From: Bemisia tabaci
Lineage: Eukaryota; Arthropoda; Insecta; Hemiptera; Aleyrodidae
NCBI RefSeq assembly: GCF_918797505.1
Contig: NC_092797.1
Span: 27,231,372-27,295,371, forward strand
Length of the DNA stretch: 64,000 bases
Reading direction: 5' to 3'
A program made the position numbers and the translations under genes. Below are positions 33,716 to 46,300 of this stretch, in pieces; position 1 is the stretch's first letter; every line of letters begins with the position of its first letter. The notes beneath the pieces are model-generated. The model was not told the origin of the DNA. It did no database searches and saw only the letters and a list, made by a program, of their open reading frames with translations.

Positions 33716-35819
33716 ACTTCAATTGCGAAAATATCGATAGCCGATCGCTCGTCTCACAACTGAAGCCGGAGGACGTAGTCCAAATCGCTTGCAAGTTCCA
33801 TGTATTGTAAAGATATTGAAAGGTCTTCCACAGGAACATGAAATTATTCCGATGAAGACAACATTAAAATCTAGATTGTACTTGTTGAACTTTTGATGGC
33901 GATATCGGGTAGCCACAAATAGAGAATTTTCTGGAAAAATCCCAATTTTCCTGAAAATTTTACTGATGCAATTAGAAGGATAATAACCTGCTTCTTTTAA
34001 ACCCGAACACACGGTATTTCATTTTATCGAAACGTCGGACACATTCTGAAAAGCGATGGAGGCCGTTTGACGATTTTTCCCTCACAATTTCGTCCTTATT
34101 CATTTCATTATCCCGTTATTCCAGCACAGTTAACAATTTTGGTGTTTCATGCTACTCTGTGTTACTTTTGGTTGGTGTCAGATCAACCCAAGAGACTATT
34201 GGCTGCTCAACACGACTTTAGGTTATATACACCCAAACCGGAGGTTCCTCTGACACATGGGAAATGAAAAAAATGTCATGCGGAACTTTTGTAGGTACGC
34301 TTGTTTTCCTCCCCATACTTGCAATGTTTTTAAAATTCCAAAACATTCCCCGGTATTCTTGGCAACCCTGCAAGAGATCCTATACAACTATTCATTATTA
34401 AAAATCACAAATACGTTTAGCGGTCGGTTTAAGTTCTCTACAGGTCTCACATGTACGAAAAGTACTTCCCTGTGACAAGGAGCGTGTTAAGTCGAGATGA
34501 GCACTCGGAGATAGAAATCTTCCGAAGAAGAGGCTCCCACAATAACAAAAAATATGATTGCCAACCGGAACGGAACGATTACGCTGAGAGGCAGTCTCCA
34601 GTCGCAAACGGATCGCCGTAAAACGGAGAGGAGCAGAATTACATAACTCATTAGCATCATAATTAGCCTAAAATATATTTATAATTGCGCTCCCGTCGAA
34701 GAATGCGGAGAAAGTTTTCCCAAGCCTCAGCGGCCGACGGGCAGCGGCATGCCGACCCACAGCGACACCAGCGCGGTCTCCGCTGGAGCGACATTTTCAG
34801 GAAATTGAAAGCGTAAGTTTTAATTCTGACAAACGTGATTTCGCTTTCTTTGATTAATTAACAGATAACTCGAGCCTCAAGTTTCCACTACCATTCGAGT
34901 GTAACGGCTGCACTCTGAGAACAGGAATGGGTGCCGCAGATGACTCTTGAGAATTATTGCAATGCTGGGATCTGGATTGATTCTGCTTCAATAAACGAGA
35001 TATTCCGTGCTGTTTAGACACGGTGATAAAAACCCAGGTATTATTCAACCGATGAAAACTAACCGAGCAGAAGTTACTTTCAAGACTGCAACGTTGCCCT
35101 ACGTGTCATAATGTCCTTTATCAATTTTTGCGTGATGATTAATATCATCAAGATGAACGATCAGCTAAATTCGTCAACTGTCGAAAATTCCTTAAAATGT
35201 CAACTCACTATTTATGAGGGAAAATCAGTATGCTTTACGAAAGTGACTTTCACACTGTGGAGAGACTTCTGAGGAGAGACCTGAGGGTACACACGTTGTT
35301 ATCGTTGTACTATTTTCTTCTGTTGTTGAAGTTGGAAAAAAGGAGAAGAAAATAAAAGGGGAAGAAAGTAAAAGGAAAGATGTGAAAACTGTATTGCTAG
35401 TCAATTTCTTACCATAAGCTCTATTTTAGACATTTACACCTGAAATAGCACGACTTGCGGCACAAAAGCAGTTGATATTTGAACAAGTTCATCAGACTGA
35501 AATCAATTACCTGAAACAAACAAAAAAAAACCCAGGAAATTAGAACTTGCAAAAAAAACTTAGATTTGTAGTTTATTCGAAATATTTGTTTCTTTTTTCT
35601 CTCTTGCCCCGACAGCATTCCGATGAAAGAAGTGAGAGTTGCGCAATAACTGACACGTTAGGTATAATTGGGTGGAATTTTAGGTGATGTTGACATTTTA
35701 ATTTGGATTGGAATACACCGACGATGAATGATTATTGATCTAAAGAAATGTACCATATGCATCTGTAAAAGATAGACATTTATACTTGTGTTATTTTTGT
35801 ATAAAAGGAAAAAGGCTTG
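33716..35819. other. Non-coding stretch with one candidate regulatory island
   Basis: No gene supported. At about 34640-34690 AT-rich homeodomain-like motifs (CATTAGCATCATAATTAGCC, TTTATAATTGC) sit beside a GC-rich block (34690-34800). The rest is AT-rich, with a pyrimidine/purine-rich strand bias at about 35330-35380. Confidence 0.35.
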
Positions 35820-36245
35820 GTCGGGGTTCCTCTACTACCGGGAGGTCCGGGGGTCCTCCCCCGGAAAATTGTGTAAATTTGTGATCTAATTAGACGCATT
35901 TTGAGGCTTCCGTAACGCAAATTTTCCATCAATGTCTGCAGAAAATTTTCGTTTCCTTTTTGAACTTTCAGCAAAAAATACATTCGAATTACATGCATTC
36001 AGATAGGTGGATCCCGAAAATGTTTGAAATTTTAACTCTATTTGGACGCATTTCGAGGCTTCCGTGACGCAGATTTTTCATACATTTATGCAGAACATGT
36101 ACGCTTTTGTACTTTTAACACAAAATACTTTTGAATTGTTGCGTTCAACAAATCTGGAAAATTGTTGTAATTTCAACTCTATTCGCACGCATTTCGAAGA
36201 CTTCTGTGACGCAGATTTTTCATAAATTTATGCAGAAAAATTGCA
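35820..36245 (+). repeat. Three diverged tandem repeats ending in a T/C- and G-rich tract
   Basis: Three units share AGACGCATTTTGAGGCTTCCGT-like, GACGCARATTTTYCAT and ATGCAGAAAATT segments, near 35890, 36045 and 36187. The first is preceded by GGTCCGGGGGTCCTCCCCCGG. A GGGGGGGAGGGGGGGGAGG tract follows at 36337-36355. Non-coding. Confidence 0.6.
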
Positions 36246-37212
36246 CTTCGACGGTCTCAAACTTCTTCTTTTCTCGCACTTTCTCATCTTCCGTCTCCTC
36301 TTCCCTTCACTCTTTTCCTCCTTTCTTTTGCTTTCGGGGGGGAGGGGGGGGGAGGCCTTGAGCTTCCGAAGGCCCCCCTCCCCGGCTACGTGCTTGGACG
36401 TTACCTTTTATTTGTGTAATTCTAAGGATATCGCTGTCGCAACTCTCTTCGGTTGGGATTGGACTAGGTCATTTTGGCTCTGAGATATCACCATATCAAT
36501 TGCTGCAATATGAGGTTTTACCTTTTTTCCACGTGTATATATTTTTCCAATAAAAATCTTCTGCGAAAAAAAGTGTACGCGTACAGCTGGTGATCAAACA
36601 TCGAACTTCCCATTGCCGAGAATGAACATCCTTTCCTGGTAAACTTTTATGAGGAAGTACGTGCAGATGCACACGTGTCTACACATTCACAGATGAATAA
36701 GCACAGGAATTTTCATTCTCGTTTTTGGTACCGAAATTTCCGAAGAATCTTCGATTCTCAGCTACGGCAACGATCCATGTTTAGAAAGTAAGTTTTCCAA
36801 AACTTTCTTGGTTTGTCTTCGATAAACACTGTCAGTAAACCGGTACAGTACTGCCGTACTACTGAAAAGAGTAGTAATGCACAAATTTTCGAAATCAAAT
36901 TTCCTTTAAAATTCAATCGATCTAATTTAAATTAACTGATTCAAATGAATCAGCATGGTTTATCATATTGGTGACAGAATAAGAGCTACGAGGAAGCAGT
37001 AAGTCAGTGGCGATTCTTGAAAGTTGGCAGCTCTGTTTTTCTTCTATCTAAATGTATGTGAAACAATCGATTCTTGGTGAAGCAGCTCGTCTCGCCTAAA
37101 ATCGATACTTTTGATGGATTTAAATGGAGAAAAAACAGTGTTGCCAACATACAAAATCGCCACTGCTGCGATTGCGCAGAATGAGGCACTCGACCCATCC
37201 ATCTCTCTTTGA
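36246..37212. other. Non-coding stretch
   Basis: No gene supported. Apart from the G-rich tract at 36337-36355, I see nothing definite here. Confidence 0.4.
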
Positions 37213-37565
37213 ATGGGCGTCTTTATGCTAAAAGAAGCTACAGGATGTCTACTAGAACAGGCTGGTCAAAAATAAGTACTTTAACAGTACTTTTCCAGTG
37301 CCTCTTCCAACAGAAAAATTCCGTACTTTTTCAGTACCTCCATTTGACGAAATTATAAAAATTTCAAAAATTTGAAACTGCGACAAAAATTCCGGACCTC
37401 TTTGCGGGATTTCCACACTTTTTCAGTACTTCCGGACCGCCCTTAAAAAATAAGTGCTTTTTCCGGACTTTCCGGAAATTCCGGACTTGTAGGCACCTTG
37501 AACTACAGCAACAGGGTTAGCATGCAACATACTTTCTTCCAGCATAAATTCGTCCAAATGATTTC
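37213..37565. mobile_element. Decayed family A copy interrupted by a CAGGGTGTC element
   Basis: GGCGTCTTTATGCTAAAAGAAG (37217-37238) resembles the left end of family A. CTTCCAGCATAAATTCGTCC (37538-37557) resembles its right end. Between them lies the younger element at 37241-37500. The match to family A is partial, so the outer assignment is tentative. Confidence 0.4.
37241..37500. mobile_element. CAGGGTGTCTAC element, copy 2
   Basis: The ends are CAGGATGTCTAC and the complement of CAAGGTGCCTAC, both mutated from the family consensus. The interior of AAGTACTTTAACAGTAC and TTCCGGACTTTCCGG motifs matches copies 1 and 3. About 260 bp, shorter than copy 1. Confidence 0.75.
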
Positions 37566-39786
37566 CCATCGACTATACCAAACACCGCGCATCGCAACAC
37601 CGAAATTTGACAGGCATCAGCATGAAGTCCACGGATTTTCTGGCACCGGCAGGGAGCGGGGGACAAAATTTGGGGGGAGCATACTCCACGTGGGCGGGGG
37701 GCGGGGTGCCGGACGGCGACCCGGGTTCAACGGCGGGGGAACCCCACGGCGACTCGAATCCGGCGCGATCCGAAGAATAGTAATCACGAATTCGTCATAG
37801 CTTAGTTACAATTAGCATTTCTATCGCAGCTTTATTTCTGATCCCCCGAAACCTATTATTTCCCTCAGCGGTGGCGACCACTGCCAGCAGCACCGCGGCG
37901 ACGCGACGCGCCATGCCACCTCCCGGGCTGCCTGATTGGAGCATCTCGCTCCGCCATGTTCGATTTGTCCGGAGGATCAAGCCACGGGAAATTCATCTTC
38001 GGCAACCCTGGTCTTACTGCGCATATTTGGGCACAGTGTTGCCCCTCTCCGCTTTCCAGCGGATGTGATGTTGAAGTAATTCCAATACACTATAGCACTG
38101 CACTTGGCTTCGGATCATGACAATGAAACATTCACGCCACACAGACCAAAACGAGAAAGTTAAAAAAAAAAAAATATCTCATCGAATTTAGGGCGGTTCT
38201 TGAACACTTCCCGGGACGATTCCATGGACGAAAGATCAATTGACAATAATTTTGGATTTTTGGACATTAAAAATTTCCGAGCAATACATCACACTGCTGT
38301 ATGTTAGGTATTTATAAAACAAATTCGACCAAGCAAAATTTTGAAATCACTCCAAGAGAGTACGTCCTGAGTGAACGTCGCAAATCTTTTCCCCTCTTGG
38401 CTTGCGATGTTTACTTTCTACGAATCTTAGAAGCTATCGCAAAAATTTGTTCAAGTTTTGAGAATAAATGCCTCCTGCACTTCAGCGCGATGTGATATTC
38501 GGAAATTTCTTGAGAATTTCCTAAAATCTAGAAATTATCAATCGACAATCAATCATTCTCTCAAGCGCTAAAAATCCATTCTATTTTGTCGAAAGGAATA
38601 TATCGATTGAAAGAACTCGCAAAAAAATGTGATTTTTCCGAGTTATCCCTGACTTTTTTAAGAACTTGTCCCCCAGTCTTAGAAAAATATATACAAAACG
38701 CGGTGGAACCCATTCATAGAAAACGATTTAAGATTAAGATCTCAAGAGTTGAAAGTCCGCTATTAAAATTATGTAGTTGATACCTATAGCTAATTTCTGT
38801 TGAACATTTTACGGCCTAAGTGTTAGTTTAACTACTATTTTATTACATTTCTGAGAATATACTTATGAATATACTAGGCTGAATACGTACTTTACTTACA
38901 ACGTTCTTTTCATGATCGGCAGACAACACTGCTGTAGCTTTAGTCACCCTGGATCCCGCATTCCCGCTCCCTGACGAAAGCACTCCTGTCGCGCAGTGGG
39001 ACAGCCCAGCTCCGAGACCCGGGCGCGCGGTTCCGGCCAAGAACACTTCCTCGGGAATCGAATCCTTTTATCTACAAGTGACAAATTACCGGGACTTTTT
39101 TTTTCGTGTCATCATAACAATCTGCATTATTCTCCTCCCGCTTCTCCTATTCTTCTTTTTCGATAATTGGCCCGATTTGATTACTCCCATCACTCGGCCT
39201 TCCCACTCGTCTCGGCCCGGGTCCCGGTGGGTGCCACGTCTGGGTGCGTGTGCGCTGTTGCCCGATTTCGCCCCGAAATTTTGAATTTTTTACACGCCCA
39301 ATGTATGACTTTTAAAAGGAAGTTCCACGTTATCGTTTTCTATATAAAACAATTGAATGTTAACGTGCTTACAGGAACTATGTGCAAATTAATTAAATTA
39401 AAAGGAACTATGCAGGAACGCAGATGGTTCCTATCCTTCCCATTTTCAAAACCTCCCTTCCCTCAGAGAATTCAAAAGGATGGCTTTCTCATAGCTTTGT
39501 GAGAGATTGCCGTGATCTTGCAAAATACAAGTAATTTTTACCACAGTTTTAAAAAAAAAACTGCGATTTTTGCGGCTTGCCCGTTTGAAAACAACGATTT
39601 CAGGATCTTCCTATTTTCACAAGCGACCGATTGCGACCCGCACGGTCGAGTGGTCTGGAAGGTTTTGCACCCTTGGAACTATGTGAATGGGGCAGAAATT
39701 GCCCAAATATACAAAATACGGAGAGGTCCTAAAAATAAATTAACCATAGCTTAGTTGGCTCTAGGGTCTCCCGGGTTTATTTTCTT
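37566..39786. other. Non-coding stretch with two GC-rich patches
   Basis: No gene supported. GC-rich patches lie at about 37620-37980 (including GGGCGGGGGGCGGGG near 37693) and at about 38940-39060 plus 39190-39270. Short frames within them have no domain. A poly-A run lies at 38163-38173. Confidence 0.35.
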
Positions 39787-39951
39787 CAGTGGCGTGGCGT
39801 GCTTTACGATATATCGATTGTTATGCCATTTACACTTATGGAAAAGAATCGATAAACAGGGTGTTCGCAGCAAACACCTTGATAATCGATTCTTTACCAT
39901 AGGTTTAAATGGTAAAACAATCGATACATCGCAATTCACGCCACGCTACTG
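39787..39951. mobile_element. hAT-type MITE family D, copy 1
   Basis: A 165-bp palindromic element with ends CAGTGGCGTGGCGTGC and a complement ending CACGCCACGCTACTG. The flanks ATTTTCTT and ATTTTTAC match at 6 of 8 positions, consistent with a decayed 8-bp duplication. Two intact sister copies confirm the family. Confidence 0.88.
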
Positions 39952-40001
39952 ATTTTTACTTTCTCGCTCCCATAGGGTAGAGAGGAAGTATTGTCATCCT
40001 C

Positions 40002-40021
40002 CAAAAAAAAAAAAAAAAAAA
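40002..40021 (+). repeat. Poly-A tract
   Basis: A run of about 20 A. No retroposon body is identifiable immediately upstream. Confidence 0.75.
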
Positions 40022-40084
40022 AGTTGAAATTTCATCATTTCTAGACGTTTTAAGGTCCCAGGAGTAAAAATAACCATACTTGGA

Positions 40085-40800
40085 AAAATGTGTGTCCGTC
40101 CGTCCGGCGTCCCCCAAATCTGTCTACAGCGATATCTCAGAATCTATCTGTTCGATTTCATTCAAAATTGGCACAGGACACCGTATCTATGGTCTCCTTA
40201 TGCACGTCCAACGATTTTGAGGTACGCTAAAATTTGGGGGGGCTACGCTCAATTGTCCATTTTTAGCAAAATCACACGGAAAGCTCATTTTGAAAGACTG
40301 TAAATTTTGAAAAATGTCTTTAATTCTTTAACAATGGGCATCAAGCACATCACCTGGGTCATTAATTTAAGTTCCAAAAAGATCTTTGGACTAAACTCAA
40401 AATTCAAGAGATTACGAGGCCCAAAAGTAGGCACTTTGCTCCGCGAAACAGCTCATTTTCAAGGACTGTAAATTTTAAAAAAAATAAAAAAAATAAAAAA
40501 AAATGCCTTCAATTCTTCGAAAGTTGGCATAAGAGCACCACCTGGTTCATTAATTTAAGTTCCTACGAGGTCTTTGGACTAAACTAAAAATTGAAGGGTT
40601 ACGCGTCATATAGCGAGGAGAGCACTTCGGTCACACGGAGAGCTCATGGACTGTAGATTTTGAAAAAATGCCTTTAATTCTTTGAAAGTTGGCTCAAAAG
40701 CACCATCTGAGTCATTAATTTAAGTTCCTAAAGGATTCATGGACTAATCTCATAATTGCAGAGGGGCCGATAGGAAACGCTCAATTCTCTGATAAATGAG
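40085..40800 (+). repeat. Diverged tandem repeat block following a (GTCC)n-like start
   Basis: It opens with GTGTCCGTCCGTCCGGCG. Three diverged units follow, anchored by CATTAATTTAAGTTCC at about 40360, 40548 and 40713 (offsets of 189 and 164 bp). Each unit has GGACTGTAAATTTT, AATGYCTTTAATTCTT and TTTGGACTAAACT. An (AAAAAAT)n expansion separates units 1 and 2. Non-coding. Confidence 0.65.
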
Positions 40801-41768
40801 TCGGAGCGCTTCTAGATAATAGCAGCAAACGCTTTGAGTCAGGTGAAACCTAGGAATTCAAATGCATTATATAATGCATCATATACTATTTCCAAAATTA
40901 CTCCGTAGGTAATCACAAAGCAAAATTAGACAACTAATTAGATACATACTCACATTACAAAGGTACTATGATACTATGAATCATCAAGCTAACGCCAAGA
41001 ACTGACACTTAGATCTTTATTAAAAACTAATATGTTTGTTGTTAATGAATTTAGAATCCCGGCAGATTCCATCTTTTGCGGTTCCTTTTTACGAGGTACT
41101 AAGCACAAATATAATGTAATAATTCGGCACAAATATGACTGATTTAATGCTTGTTAATGAGGAGGTTATAATTGTTATAACGTGACGTTTGTTGACTTGT
41201 CTCTGGTTGACGTGTGTCGATGGCGCTCTCTATTGTTTTCGCTTTGAGTTACGGGGATACGCGGTAAGGAGATGGCGCTCCTGGCGGGCGTGTCGTGAAC
41301 CTTCCAGCAGGTAGATTCGCCCGCCAAATTTAAAATTTGGGAGATGCTAAGCGAAAACCGTTTAGTTTTAAGACTATTTGAACATCGAATAGTCATTCTA
41401 CCCATTCAAGTAGATATTTGATGGCTTTTGACCGTGCTTAAGGAGAGATTATAATATAAAATCGTATCTGAAGTATGATGTCAATGAATCTAATGGATCC
41501 TAATGAATCGTAGAAAAGCTAAGATTTTTACGGATCGCCATCTTTGACAGGAGACTTAGTTAATCAATTACATATTTAATTGAAGATGCCTCATAAAATC
41601 AACAAGTCGAGTCCGAATATATGAATTCACCACATATCGCGAAGACATTTACAATGAAGTTCAATGGTTTGAATAAAAATTTCATAACTATTATCCTGTG
41701 ATCAAAATTCCAATCAAACTTTATGATTTTGTAAAATTGGCAGTATTTTTCTAAATATTCCAGTAAAA
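40801..41768. other. Non-coding stretch
   Basis: AT-rich, no gene supported and no clear repeat seen. Confidence 0.4.
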
Positions 41769-41782
41769 GTGTCTATGCCGTC

Positions 41783-41909
41783 GCGAAGCGCCGGCTCGAG
41801 CGAGAAAGTCCCGTGCGGTCCCCGCACCAATCCGCTAAGCGGATGGGGGGGCGAAGCCCCCCAAATGCCGGCGCGAAGCGCCGCGCATAAATTGGCCGGA
41901 GGCCAATTT
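41783..41909. repeat. Dense cluster of perfect GCGAAGC-type hairpins
   Basis: Within 127 bp there are GCGAAGC at 41783-41789, GTGCGG-TCC-CCGCAC, ATCCGCT-A-AGCGGAT (41830-41844), GGGGGGC-GAA-GCCCCCC (41846-41862), GGCGC-GAA-GCGCC (41870-41882) and AAATTGGCC-GGA-GGCCAATTT (41889-41909). All have perfect stems and loops of 1-3 nt. The d(GCGAAGC) mini-hairpin is known to be exceptionally stable. The cluster lies inside a chance 248-codon frame. What put it there is unknown: a mobile palindrome array and a replication or transcription structure are both possible. Confidence 0.75.
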
Positions 41910-42365
41910 TTTTTCATTGTTTCCTGTGCCAAAAACGAAGGCTTTACAAAGATCGACAGTAAATTTGGATTCGTTTGTAATCTTCATTCCTATTTTAACC
42001 GGGAGTTACACAGGATCCAAAATATCCTCCTTAGTGTCAGTGTGATGGAAACCAAAATTTACGAGTCGCTCCGACAACGGCCCCGCATGGAGATTTGTCG
42101 TCAGGACTCAGGAGTCGGTTGTAATTTTATTCGCGACGCTCCGAAGTGGCGTGCTGTTTTCAATCGGCGCGGCGGCGCGGCGCTCTGTCGCGCTGTCCTG
42201 TCGTCTGGCGGATGGTGGATCGCATTGGCGGATCTAATCATCTCTGATTCGGTATCTCGCATACTAATTCCATTTCACACGTTCCTATGCGACTACCATG
42301 CCGCACACTCAACACGACGGGAACACGAACGCTTGTCCCTGCTCGTTGTGACGGTTCAGCGGGGT
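41910..42365. other. Non-coding stretch
   Basis: Part of an open frame (41769-42515) that runs from the hairpin cluster into MITE C copy 3. No domain is visible in this middle part, which includes a GC-rich patch at 42140-42210. Confidence 0.35.
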
Positions 42366-42626
42366 ATCTCTGCCGTGCTAAGGAAGAACGCCGTACGTAC
42401 ATTCGAGAGTTGCCAAATTTCCTTCGATAAAATGCTCAATTTCGAGGAAACTTATGAAGATTTTTCCTTGAAATTTTCAGGACTTTTCAGTGGAATTGCG
42501 AGCAAAATTATCTGAAAAATTGGAAGACAAAAATTCATAAGTTTACCAGGAAATTTGTGTTTTATCAAAGGAGATTTGGCAATGCCTGAGGGCTCATACG
42601 GTGTTTTTCCTTAGCGCGGCGGATCT
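42366..42626. mobile_element. MITE family C, copy 3, with ATCT direct repeat
   Basis: The element spans 42370-42622. The left end is CTGCCGTGCTAAGGAAGAAC and the right end is GTTTTTCCTTAGCGCGGCGG. TTGCCAAATTTCC and GGAGATTTGGCAA form the inner arms. ATCT flanks both sides (42366-42369 and 42623-42626), a candidate 4-bp target duplication. Confidence 0.87.
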
Positions 42627-43050
42627 GTCTCCTGTCTCGCGCCCGTCATCCACCGCCAGACTCGATTGTGTTCGGCAACAATCTCGCCTAACTCGTTTTG
42701 CATAGGAGCCGTGAATGCCGTGATTGGAGCAATAGGCAACACCAAAGTGATTAGTATGACATCGTCAAGAGAACCGGAGACGACAGTCACGGCATCTATC
42801 TCGGGGCTGATCCGCTAGGTAGTTGGCGGAAATCTAACCTCTGACGAAATTAAATCGAAAAAGAATATGATCTAGGTGTGAAGTAGGGCCGATGAAACAG
42901 CGGATCCAGGAAGTCTTGGAGGCAATTATAGAGTGAGATTTCTATTGTAGATCTGCTATTTCCAAAGAGAATTGCGTCAGAAATGATACGGTGCGGGAGA
43001 TCATGCGGATGTCAAACAGACCGTCGTACGTGACATTATGAAGCAAAAAC
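42627..43050. other. Non-coding stretch
   Basis: No gene or clear repeat seen. It is followed by a retroelement-like tail. Confidence 0.35.
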
Positions 43051-43185
43051 ATGCAAACTATGTATGGTCATGTGCAAGAAACGGCGATGGAAAGGTTGCC
43101 GAAGACGGTCCTGGGTGGGAGCCTTCCTGAGAGCAAGCGCAGGCAGGGGGCGCCCAGTGGGAGAGTGGAGATAAAAGGCCCGAGT
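43051..43185 (+). pseudogene. Relic of a LINE-type retrotransposon polyprotein C-terminus
   Basis: One frame reads YGHVQETAMERLPKTVLGG and then KRRQGAPSGR. Many animal non-LTR retrotransposon polyproteins (and domesticated craniofacial-development-protein-2-like copies) end with a block of the form (W/Y)GHVxRM...RxPKxVL...GxRxxGRPxxxW. The order and spacing here fit, but the RM and the GRP..W residues are altered and no reverse transcriptase lies upstream. A short dead fragment. Recognised by eye, not by search. Confidence 0.45.
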
Positions 43186-46129
43186 TTCGAAACCGAACTT
43201 CTAAAATTGACAGTAAGTTGGGAAGATCATACTTAAAAACTCAAGCTGTACGCAATTTGGACTTTTTCAAAGCTCAAGAATTTGTTCATAGCGCTGTATT
43301 AACAACAATAATACGTCAATGCATTTAGAAAGGCTAATTTCGCAGCACATGGCGTACTACGTATGTACCTTTTACAATTCAAAGTCTTTAATTTTGGTGC
43401 TTGCGGCGAGTATAAAAACATGACGGTTTCGTTTTTTTTTTTATAAATTTCCTACATGACTCCATGGCGTCATGTCCGATGTACTTTAACAATCATAAAA
43501 CACATTAGAGCAGAACACATTTTACGCGGGTTAACCGCAGAGGTTTTTAGGTAGCATCTTTCGGCAGAAAATAATATTCGTATGAAAATATGTGTCAGAA
43601 AATCTAATTTTTTTCTCGGTGCAACGACCTACGACGGGGGCGCCGAAAAACAAATTTAAATATGATGCATACATAACAGCTAGGCGTGTTAAAATAGTAA
43701 AACTTAATCCTGGATTTATAGCAATAACGGCGTCCAAGTTAATCATCCACGACGCTTAACTTTCAGGCTGGTGCATCCTACTCAAATTCGGGAGCGCGCT
43801 CAGGAGGACCAGCGTTGTCCTGTCGACTACAAAATCACCATATTTCGCCATTCAAATCTTGAGAATCTGGCGATTTATGACAGCGATTCGGCGCCTCATG
43901 CGGGCACGGAGGGTCTAAATTAAAATAAATGATGATTTTGTCGGAGCCGAGCCCAGAGGCGTGCGGAAGCCAATTAGAGAGAGCAGATTTGAGAAACGCA
44001 AGCGCCAAAGGCCCCGGGCGAAGGGACAGGAGATAGGGTTCTAGCGAAATTTGAATTAGAATCGAGCAATCTTGAACCGGCATGCTGAACCAGCGGTTAT
44101 GAATAAGGGTTGTAAAGACGTCGGTCGGCAGGAGGGGACGGGGGTGACTAGGAATCATGCTCTCGTGTTGGAAACTTATTTCATTTTCTGGGTGTCAGGC
44201 TCCTGCGGAAGTGGGGTTACTAAGTTCCTGAATTTGTTTCGGATTTCGGTGCTTTTTTTACGAAACTTTGCACACTCTTTGGTAGTCGGAAAAGAGGCGT
44301 AAAGATGATTACTCTTCAAAAGGAGCTGGTATAGGCGGAAATTCTTTCGAACGAATTCTTTTGAACTTAGTAAACTTGGAACTTGGTTAGAGAAAGCCCG
44401 TTGAAGAGGGTTGCGTATCGTTAGAAAATTTTTATTGGATTTCTACTCTTTTTTAAAGAACAGAAGTCGGACTTTTGGGGAAATACCAAAAATCAATCAG
44501 ATAGACGGAATTTTAAAAAATGCGAAGGATATCCCATTCGGTTGAGTGAAACTTCCGCCTCTAAAGTCTCAATTTAGACACCGAATGGTTTTTGTGACAA
44601 TGAGATCACTAAAAGATTCTATACAAATGCATAAACAAATTAAGCAATTTAATGTAGACAATGCTCTGGGTGGCTTGCTAGGAATTGGGGAGGAATTCAA
44701 TTTTATAACCAGAATCTGTTCAGTTTGGTTAAATATATATCTTATTCTCCAACGACTCATATTTTACTTTCTCCTATTCATTTTTGATACACTATTAATT
44801 ATTACACGATGAATTGAGGTGACATTTTCATCGATGATCCAGAATTATGAAAGTACACTGTACTAAAACTGAACTCATAGAATATGAAATGAGAATTTTA
44901 GGACGAATTTTGAGCACCTGTTCTGCAGCATACAGGAATGTCCTCAAAATCCCCCATTGACTTCTTTCACGATATCAACAACAGAAAATTAGAGTGAACC
45001 ATTATTTTACTTATATTAAAGTATAGAGATTATGAGTGAAGGCAGTACTGGAAAACGACACTGACGCCCTCGAAAAAAGTCTTGAAAGCACTGCTAAGAG
45101 GGCGTGTATATCATCCTCGCAAAAAGCAGTTTGGTTTAATTAGCACTAAATTACCTGTAAGATTCCTTGAACTTTTAGAATACTAAATGAGCAACTTAAC
45201 TTTGGGGAGTGCCGCTCCGCGGGCAGAAAAGTTTCACGCCAACAACAACTATTGCGCTAAGCGGGCGATAAGCTGCGGGAGGGGTGGCTAGGCGAGTTAA
45301 AAGCGGGCGAGCTTTGCTAGGGGGCAGGAAAAAATAAGGAAATAGATGAAAGAAGGGTGGAATGAGCCTCCAGGTAGGCGGCAGGGGGGTGAAGGAACAC
45401 ACGTTCGGAACAAGCAACAGGTTCAGAACGTTCCGGGCGGTTCTGATTAAGCCCCAACTAAGAGGGGCCGGGGTTCCCCCGATAGAAACAACGGGGATTT
45501 AAGAGCAATTCAATTTCCTTGACCTAATTATATCCAGGGAATTTTCCTTCCTTGAAATTGTTTCCGGTGTTGCCGATTCGTCGGCGAGCCGTGGGTGCTC
45601 TTCGGGACTATTCGGCGAAGAATGGCAACTTGGGTTGTTTCCTGGTCCTTTTCGCGCCGATCTGCGGGCACAATTTCCGTCATCTTCGGGCTCGACATAA
45701 CCGCCCGATAATCCGGTTAGATCTGAGTGGTGACCATGCGAACGCGCAGGCTTGCCGGATTGGGAATTTCCTAATTTCTCTGCTTGCCCTAGCGGATATT
45801 TTTAATTGAAAGCTGTCGACAGGGATTTGCAGGAAGGATTAGGGACACACCCTCGTCCTCCATCTCAAAGTCAACGATGATGTTTGGTCGACAGGAAAAG
45901 CTCTTTAAAAATGTACAAAGAAACCTTACTCTCGACACTTTTTGATCGAGAAATCCCCCCCCCCCCCCCCCCAGTTGATGAATCATAAGAGAGAATTTGC
46001 AGGTGTATGAAATTTGGTGGCTTTCACGTTTAAACTATTAAGATAACGACCACAAGAACATCTTTGGTTTCTAAACTGAAGATTCGAAAAAAAACGAATC
46101 TGCTAAAATATAGGCGTTTAACTGGGAAA
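43186..46129. other. Non-coding stretch
   Basis: No gene supported. Patches of higher GC lie at 43880-44050 and 45200-45330 with frames on both strands but no domain. A poly-C run of 17 or so lies at 45955-45972. Confidence 0.4.
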
Positions 46130-46300
46130 TGTCGCCAGAGGACGTCACAACGCGGTAAACTTTCTCACTTTTAAATTAGTTTTTCCCCCAATTTTCCACA
46201 TCCCAAGACGGAAAGCACTGCGAACTCAGCTCATTAAGCACTCTCGTGGGCAGAAATACACTTTTTTCGTGCGAATTCTCCATTAGTTTTACTTTTAGAA
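46130..46300 (+). repeat. Interspersed repeat M, copy 2
   Basis: Matches 31588-31770 through CGTCACAACGCGGTAAAC, TTCTCACTTTTAAAT, TCCCCCAATTTTCCACATC, GCGAACTCAGCTCATTAAGC and GCGAATTCTCCATTAG. The outer limits are unknown. Confidence 0.6.

Noticed and set aside
41769..42515. 248-codon open frame on the + strand
   Set aside because: It begins in the hairpin cluster, ends inside MITE C copy 3 and has no domain. The terminal residues are translated transposon sequence.
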